The position numbers and the translations under genes are program-made. From positions 1 to 11,427 of the forward strand of contig CAYPXJ010000048.1 in assembly GCA_964414595.1 (NCBI GenBank): DNA of 11,427 nt. The letters run 5' to 3'. Positions within the stretch are counted from its first letter, which is position 1. Each line of letters starts with the position of its first letter. Origin of the DNA: CAYPXJ01 sp964414595. GTDB taxonomy: Bacteria > Pseudomonadota > Alphaproteobacteria > Rickettsiales > CAIJLX01. The notes under the pieces were generated by a model. It searched no databases. It had not been told where the DNA came from and saw only the letters and a program-made list of their open reading frames with translations. Shown one piece after another: positions 6,469 through 11,427 of the stretch.

Positions 6469-8602
6469 ATTGCTGATTGAATTATATTCGGAAGAAATCC
6501 CGGCGCGCATGCAGAAGCGGGCGGCGGCGGAGTTCGCCGAGATTATGCAGGCGAAGCTCGGTGATGCGGGTATCGCATTTGCGAATGCACGTAGTTATGT
6601 GACGCCGCAGCGCGTGGTGTTTGTAGCGGAAGATATCCCCGCGCAAGGCAGTGCAACGCGTGAAGAAAAGCGCGGACCGCGCGTCGATGCCCCCCCTGCT
6701 GCGCTGCAAGGATTTTTGAAATCTTCGGGCCTCAGTGAAGATCAGTTGGAACAGCGCGATACCGGCAAAGGTATTTTTTATTTTGCGACGGTGGAAACAA
6801 AAAGCCAGCCGACAAAAGATGTTTTGCCTGCGGTTATTCTCGCGGCGATGCAGCAGCTCAGCTGGCCGAAATCGATGCGCTGGGGCGATTTTGATGTGCG
6901 CTGGGTGCGTCCGCTGAAATCGATTCTGTGTGTGTTTGATAATGCAGTTGTGCCTGTTGCGTTCGGCCCAGTGCAATCTGGCGATCGCTCGTGCGGCCAT
7001 CGTTTTATGGGCAAGGAATTTACGGCGAAGAACAGCAAAGAATATTTTGGCCATCTGGAAAAAAATCACGTGATGATCGATGCGGAAACGCGTCGCCAAA
7101 CGATCACGACACAGGCTGGTGCACTCGCCGCGGCGAAAAAATTACAGATCGTCGAAGATGCGGCGTTGCTTGAAGAAACAGCAGGGCTTGTCGAATGGCC
7201 AGTAGTGCGGCTTGGTAGAATTGAATCGCGCTTTATGCATCTGCCGCCGGAAGTGTTGATGACATCGATGCGCGCGCATCAGAAATATTTTTCTACACGT
7301 GATGAGAGCGGTAAAATTGCACCGCATTTCGCCGTGGTGACGAATGTGGAAACCGCTGATGACGGCGCGTTGATCGTCGCTGGCAATGAGCGCGTATTGC
7401 GCGCACGGCTTTCGGATGCGGCGTTTTTCTTCGAGCAAGATAAAGTGCAAAAGTTGGAAGCCTATGCACCGAAACTGAATAGCATCGTGTTTCATGCGAA
7501 ACTCGGCACGATTGGCGAGCGTGTGACGCGCTTGATGGGTTTGGCGAAGCTGCTTTCCGTATGGGTGCCGCACGCAAATCTGTTGCAGGCGGAACGCGCA
7601 GCGGCGCTGTGCAAAGCAGATCTCGTCACGCAGATGGTGCAGGAATTCCCCGAGCTGCAAGGCAGAATGGGCTATTATTACGCACTCAGTTCATACGAGG
7701 AAAAAGAAGTTGCCGAAGCGATTCGCGATCATTACGCGCCGCTAGGGCCGGACGATATGCCGCCGACGGCGCCGCTTGCCGTGGTGCTCGCGCTTGCGGA
7801 TAAAATTGATTTGCTGGCCGGCATGTTTGCGATCGACGAAGCGCCCACGGGCTCGAAAGATCCGTTTGCTCTGCGCCGTGCCGCGCTCGGCGTGATTCGC
7901 ATCATCATCGAAAATAAACTGAAATTGCCGCTGAAATTGCTGCTCGATAACGCGCTGAAACAATATCCGCAGTCGATTCTCGCGCGGCCGGAAGAAAAAG
8001 AAGAAGACGAAAACGCCGCGGTAAAAGTGCTGAAAAAGCTAAAACCGAAACCGAAAGCGAAGCAACGCGATGTGGTGGATGAGTTGCTTGAATTTTTTGA
8101 AGAGCGCATTAAAGCCGCGCTGAAATTGCAGGATATTCGCCATGATCTCATCTCCGCCGTGTTTGATGAAGGTAGTGAGGATGACGTGCTGCTTTTGATT
8201 GCGCGCGCTCATGCGTTAGCCGATTTTCTGGCAACCGACGACGGCGCGAATCTGCTCACTGCGTATCGCCGTGCGGCTAATATCTTGAAGAAAGAAGAAG
8301 AGCGCGACGAGGTGAAGTTTGAAGGCAAGCCTTCGAAAAGTTTGCTCAAAGAACCAGAAGAGCAAGCGCTCTACGAGGCGTTGGAATCCCGCCGCGAGGC
8401 TATCGAATTGGCGCTTAAGGAAAACCGCTATGCCGATATGATGGCGCGGCTTTCCGAACTGCGCAAACCGGTCGATGCATTTTTCGATAAGGTAAAGGTG
8501 AATGCCGATGAAGGCGATTTACGGCAGAACCGACTCATATTGCTTGCGAATTTGCGGGAATTGTTTAATAACATCGCCAATTTTTCAAAGATCGAGGGCT
8601 AG
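6461..8602 (+). CDS. glyS: Glycyl-tRNA synthetase beta subunit
   Basis: GlyS is the tRNA-recognising partner of GlyQ in the tetrameric glycyl-tRNA synthetase. From ATG 6461 it is 713 residues, slightly longer than the E. coli protein (689). Family blocks include the N-terminus PELLIELYSEEIPARMQ, GHRFMG (179-184), PPEVLMTSMRAHQKYF (262-277), GNERVLRARLSDAAFFFEQD (308-327), SKDPFALRRAALG (465-477), and a C-terminal anticodon-binding domain ending FFDKVKVN...LRELFNNIANFSKIEG. A Lys/Glu-rich low-complexity insert lies at about 510-537. A second insert at about 612-630 is typical of alphaproteobacterial GlyS. An upstream in-frame ATG (6431) would add ten Lys-rich residues and is rejected, because the family starts at MPELL. 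It overlaps panD by 8 bases and abuts ppdK. Confidence 0.97.
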   Translation: MPELLIELYSEEIPARMQKRAAAEFAEIMQAKLGDAGIAFANARSYVTPQRVVFVAEDIPAQGSATREEKRGPRVDAPPAALQGFLKSSGLSEDQLEQRDTGKGIFYFATVETKSQPTKDVLPAVILAAMQQLSWPKSMRWGDFDVRWVRPLKSILCVFDNAVVPVAFGPVQSGDRSCGHRFMGKEFTAKNSKEYFGHLEKNHVMIDAETRRQTITTQAGALAAAKKLQIVEDAALLEETAGLVEWPVVRLGRIESRFMHLPPEVLMTSMRAHQKYFSTRDESGKIAPHFAVVTNVETADDGALIVAGNERVLRARLSDAAFFFEQDKVQKLEAYAPKLNSIVFHAKLGTIGERVTRLMGLAKLLSVWVPHANLLQAERAAALCKADLVTQMVQEFPELQGRMGYYYALSSYEEKEVAEAIRDHYAPLGPDDMPPTAPLAVVLALADKIDLLAGMFAIDEAPTGSKDPFALRRAALGVIRIIIENKLKLPLKLLLDNALKQYPQSILARPEEKEEDENAAVKVLKKLKPKPKAKQRDVVDELLEFFEERIKAALKLQDIRHDLISAVFDEGSEDDVLLLIARAHALADFLATDDGANLLTAYRRAANILKKEEERDEVKFEGKPSKSLLKEPEEQALYEALESRREAIELALKENRYADMMARLSELRKPVDAFFDKVKVNADEGDLRQNRLILLANLRELFNNIANFSKIEG
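8594..8598 (+). promoter_or_regulatory. Shine-Dalgarno site of ppdK inside the end of glyS
   Basis: GAGGG lies four bases before the ppdK ATG and overlaps the last glyS codons. It gives ppdK its own ribosome entry despite the direct junction with glyS, unlike the upstream genes of the operon. Confidence 0.55.
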
Positions 8603-11284
8603 ATGGCGCAGTGGGTTTATAGTTTCGGCGACGGCAAAGCGGAAGGCGATGCGAGCATGAAGAATATGCTCGGCGGCAAAGGTGCGAACTTGGCCGAAAT
8701 GTGCACGCTTGGCCTGCCCGTGCCGCCCGGTTTCACCATCACCACCGAAGTCTGCACTTATTATTATGCGAACGGCAAACAATATCCGAAAGAATTGAAA
8801 ACGCAGGTGCAAGACGCACTTGGTAAAATCGAAAAAGCGCTCGACTTGAAATTCGGCGATGCGAAAAAGCCGCTGCTTGTTTCGGTGCGTTCCGGCGCGC
8901 GTGCGTCGATGCCGGGTATGATGGATACGGTTCTCAATCTCGGCCTCAATGATAAAACGGTGGAAGCGCTCGCAGAGCAAAGCGGCAATGCCCGTTTCGC
9001 CTATGATTCCTATCGCCGATTCATTCAAATGTATTCAGACGTAGTGCTCGAAGTAGATCATTACCATTTCGAAGAAATTCTTGATTACGCGAAAAAAGAT
9101 AAAGGCGTGGAGCTCGATACCGATCTCAACGCGGACGATTTAAAAGCGCTGGTGAAATCCTATAAAGAACGCGTTGCGGAAGAACTGGGCAAACCGTTCC
9201 CGCAGGATGTGGAAGAGCAGCTTTGGGGCGCGATTGGCGCGGTGTTTAATTCCTGGATGAATGCGCGTGCGAATACCTATCGTAAGCTAAATGACATTCC
9301 GGAAAGCTGGGGCACGGCGGTGAATATTCAATCGATGGTATTCGGCAATATGGGCGATGATTGCGCCACCGGCGTTGCCTTCACGCGCGACCCGTCGACA
9401 GGTGAGAAAATTTTCTTCGGCGAATATCTGGTGAATGCGCAAGGCGAAGATGTGGTCGCAGGGATTCGTACGCCGCAGCCGATTACACTTGAGGCGAAAA
9501 AACGCGGTGGCGATTCGCTGCCGGCGATGGAAGAAGTGATGCCGAACGTCTTCAAGCAGCTCGAGGAAGTCTATAAAAAACTCGAAGCGCATTATAAAGA
9601 TATGCAGGATATCGAATTCACCGTGCAGAAGAATAAACTCTGGATGCTGCAAACGCGTAACGGCAAACGTACGGCACCGGCCGCGCTGCGCATCGCGGTG
9701 GAGATGGTGAAGGAAGGCATGATCGATAAAGAGACGGCGGTAAGCCGCATCGATCCGTTGTCGCTTGATCAATTATTGCATCCGACGCTCGATCCGAAAG
9801 CCAAACGCGACGTGATCGCGCGCGGTTTGCCTGCGTCACCCGGTGCGGCTTCGGGCAAGGTCGTGTTCTCGGCAGAAGATGCGGAAGAACGCAAAAAGCA
9901 CGGCGAAAAAGTGATTCTTGTACGTTTGGAAACCAGCCCGGAAGATATTCACGGCATGCATGCGGCGGAAGGTATTTTGACGGCGCGCGGCGGGATGACT
10001 TCGCACGCGGCGGTGGTGGCGCGTGGGATGGGTAAGCCTTGCGTTTCCGGCGCGGGCGGCGTGCATATCAATTATCAGGAAAAGATTTTCAAAACCGAAA
10101 AACTCGCGGTGAAAGAAGGCGATCTCATCACGATTAACGGCGCGAGCGGTGAAGTGATGTTCGGTGAAGTGCCGACGATTCGCCCAGCGCTTTCCGGCGA
10201 TTTCGGTCAGATTATGCAATGGGCAGATGAGATTCGCAGCCTCAAAGTGCGCACGAATGCAGAGACGCCGCTTGATGCGGAAACCGCGCGAAAATTCGGC
10301 GCGGAAGGCATTGGCCTTTGCCGTACAGAACATATGTTCTTCGATGCGGAGCGCATCATCGCCGTGCGCGAAATGATTCTTTCCGATACGCTCGAAGGCC
10401 GCCGCAAAGCGCTTACGAAATTACTGCCGATGCAGCGCGACGATTTCGCCGAAATTTTCCGCATCATGGATGGTTTGCCGGTGACGATTCGTCTGCTTGA
10501 TCCACCGCTGCATGAATTTTTACCGCACACAAACGCGGAGATTCAAGAAGTCGCGAAAGCGTCCGGCATGAGCGCCGAAAAATTGGAAGAGCGCGCAACG
10601 CAACTGAAAGAGCAAAATCCGATGCTCGGCCATCGCGGTTGCCGCCTCGGTATTTCGTATCCGGAAATTTACGAGATGCAGGCGCAGGCGATTTTCGAGG
10701 CCGTCGTGCAGGTGAATCAGGAAGGCAAAAAAGTGCTGCCGGAAATTATGATTCCGCTGGTGATGAATCCGAAAGAGCTTTCCATTCTCAAAGAAAAAGT
10801 GGATGCGGTGGCGGCGGATGTTTTTGCTAGAGCGAAGAAGAAATATGATTACCTAATCGGCACGATGATTGAGTTACCGCGTGCGGCGCTGGTTGCTGAT
10901 AAAATTGCCGAATATGCGGAGTTTTTCAGTTTCGGTACGAATGATTTGACGCAGACGACACTCGGTATCTCGCGCGACGATGCGGCAAGTTTCATCACGC
11001 CGTATCTCGAGCAGCATATCATTGAAAAAGATCCGTTTGTGGCGATTGATGAAGAAGGCGTGGGCGAACTGATTTCGATTGCTGCCGAACGCGGACGCAA
11101 AACGCGCAAGGATATTAAGCTGGGTATTTGCGGCGAACATGGTGGCAACCCGGCCTCGATTCATTTCTGCCATAAAAATGGTCTGCATTATGTTTCCTGC
11201 TCGCCGTACCGCGTGCCGATTGCGCGCCTTGCGGCGGCTCAGGCGGCAATTAAATATAAAGCGGCAAAGAAGAAGGCTGCATAA
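8603..11284 (+). CDS. ppdK: Pyruvate, phosphate dikinase
   Basis: PPDK reversibly interconverts pyruvate, ATP and phosphate with phosphoenolpyruvate, AMP and pyrophosphate in the cytoplasm. The 893 residues contain all three expected parts. An N-terminal ATP-grasp domain has GGKGANLAEM at 24-33, SVRSGARASMPGMMDTV at 94-110 and LQTRNGKRT at 349-357. A swivelling phosphohistidine domain has GGMTSHAAVVARG with catalytic His468; Thr466, two residues before it, is the position phosphorylated by the PPDK regulatory protein. A C-terminal PEP/pyruvate TIM barrel has CRTEHMFF at 573-580, the FGTNDLTQTTLG block, and GICGEHGG with acid/base Cys843. The enzyme looks intact. It starts on the base after the glyS stop with its own GAGGG site. 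No regulatory-protein gene is present in the window. Confidence 0.98.
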   Translation: MAQWVYSFGDGKAEGDASMKNMLGGKGANLAEMCTLGLPVPPGFTITTEVCTYYYANGKQYPKELKTQVQDALGKIEKALDLKFGDAKKPLLVSVRSGARASMPGMMDTVLNLGLNDKTVEALAEQSGNARFAYDSYRRFIQMYSDVVLEVDHYHFEEILDYAKKDKGVELDTDLNADDLKALVKSYKERVAEELGKPFPQDVEEQLWGAIGAVFNSWMNARANTYRKLNDIPESWGTAVNIQSMVFGNMGDDCATGVAFTRDPSTGEKIFFGEYLVNAQGEDVVAGIRTPQPITLEAKKRGGDSLPAMEEVMPNVFKQLEEVYKKLEAHYKDMQDIEFTVQKNKLWMLQTRNGKRTAPAALRIAVEMVKEGMIDKETAVSRIDPLSLDQLLHPTLDPKAKRDVIARGLPASPGAASGKVVFSAEDAEERKKHGEKVILVRLETSPEDIHGMHAAEGILTARGGMTSHAAVVARGMGKPCVSGAGGVHINYQEKIFKTEKLAVKEGDLITINGASGEVMFGEVPTIRPALSGDFGQIMQWADEIRSLKVRTNAETPLDAETARKFGAEGIGLCRTEHMFFDAERIIAVREMILSDTLEGRRKALTKLLPMQRDDFAEIFRIMDGLPVTIRLLDPPLHEFLPHTNAEIQEVAKASGMSAEKLEERATQLKEQNPMLGHRGCRLGISYPEIYEMQAQAIFEAVVQVNQEGKKVLPEIMIPLVMNPKELSILKEKVDAVAADVFARAKKKYDYLIGTMIELPRAALVADKIAEYAEFFSFGTNDLTQTTLGISRDDAASFITPYLEQHIIEKDPFVAIDEEGVGELISIAAERGRKTRKDIKLGICGEHGGNPASIHFCHKNGLHYVSCSPYRVPIARLAAAQAAIKYKAAKKKAA

Positions 11285-11297
11285 TTTTATTTAAGTC

Positions 11298-11374
11298 GGG
11301 CGGTTAGCTCAGTTGGTTAGAGCGCGGCGTTCACATCGCTGAGGTCGGAGGTTCGAGTCCTCTACCGCCCACCA
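11298..11374 (+). tRNA. tRNA-Val with anticodon CAC
   Basis: The 77 bases fold into a full cloverleaf: acceptor stem GGGCGGT/ACCGCCC, D-stem GCTC/GAGC, anticodon stem CGGCG/CGCTG with one G-U pair, loop TTCACAT, and T-stem GGAGG/CCTCT with loop TTCGAGT. The anticodon CAC (11332-11334) reads GUG valine codons. Discriminator A73 and an encoded CCA end are present. The gene lies 13 bases after ppdK with no terminator between, so it may be processed from the same transcript or have an internal promoter. Confidence 0.96.
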
Positions 11375-11427
11375 AATCATTATTACCGCCTTGTAAATCG
11401 CTTAAAAGCGAGAATGGCTCTAGGGTT
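11375..11427. other. Short region downstream of the tRNA
   Basis: These 53 bases hold no visible gene. A small inverted repeat, TCGCT-TAAA-AGCGA (11398-11411), could end the tRNA transcript but lacks a following T-run, so no terminator is called. Confidence 0.3.

Noticed and set aside
6482..7660. Two minus-strand open frames opposite glyS (6482-7099 and 7142-7660)
   Set aside because: They are antisense to conserved GlyS blocks, and the His/Arg-rich composition is typical of reverse-strand shadows.
11398..11411. Hairpin after tRNA-Val as an intrinsic terminator
   Set aside because: The stem is five bases and no T-run follows.
11298..11427. tRNA-Val as an attachment site of an integrated element
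   Set aside because: Only 53 bases follow the tRNA, with no integrase and no repeated tRNA 3' end in the window.

Overview
The window looks like chromosomal DNA of a Gram-negative bacterium, most likely an alphaproteobacterium whose order I cannot fix. The pointers are a two-subunit (alpha plus beta) glycyl-tRNA synthetase, an alphaproteobacterial-style GlyS with an extra anticodon-domain insert, a bacterial pyruvate phosphate dikinase directly after glyS, and a tRNA-Val(CAC) with encoded CCA. Coding density is very high. Only about 130 bases (4382-4508) separate the two divergent halves of the window.

Left half, minus strand (1-4381): a ParA/MinD-type ATPase gene (3668-4381) is followed, 61 bases downstream, by one uninterrupted reading frame running from 3606 off the left edge. 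At least 1202 codons are visible and no stop is seen. Its product starts with a signal peptide, is cysteine-rich (about 35 Cys after the signal peptide), has an eight-cysteine cluster near residues 515-557, and carries a stretch that resembles a CHAP (NlpC/P60-type) peptidase around residues 755-945. I do not recognise the whole protein. This is the least explained and most interesting part of the window.

Right half, plus strand (4509-11374): five housekeeping genes and one tRNA in a row. They are tsaC (threonylcarbamoyl-AMP synthase, tRNA t6A modification), glyQ, panD (aspartate 1-decarboxylase), glyS, ppdK and tRNA-Val. glyQ/panD and panD/glyS overlap by 11 and 8 bases, and ppdK starts on the base after the glyS stop. 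From glyQ onward this looks like one translationally coupled operon. The unusual feature is panD, a coenzyme A/pantothenate gene, wedged between the two subunits of one enzyme. Most of the cluster serves translation (tRNA modification, glycyl-tRNA synthesis, a tRNA); panD and ppdK add beta-alanine supply and pyruvate/PEP interconversion.

The divergent spacer 4382-4508 holds a plausible sigma70-type promoter for the ParA gene, with a perfect 10-base palindrome over its predicted start, and a weaker AT-rich promoter toward tsaC. tsaC, glyQ, panD and glyS have no clear Shine-Dalgarno sequence, while the ParA gene and ppdK do.
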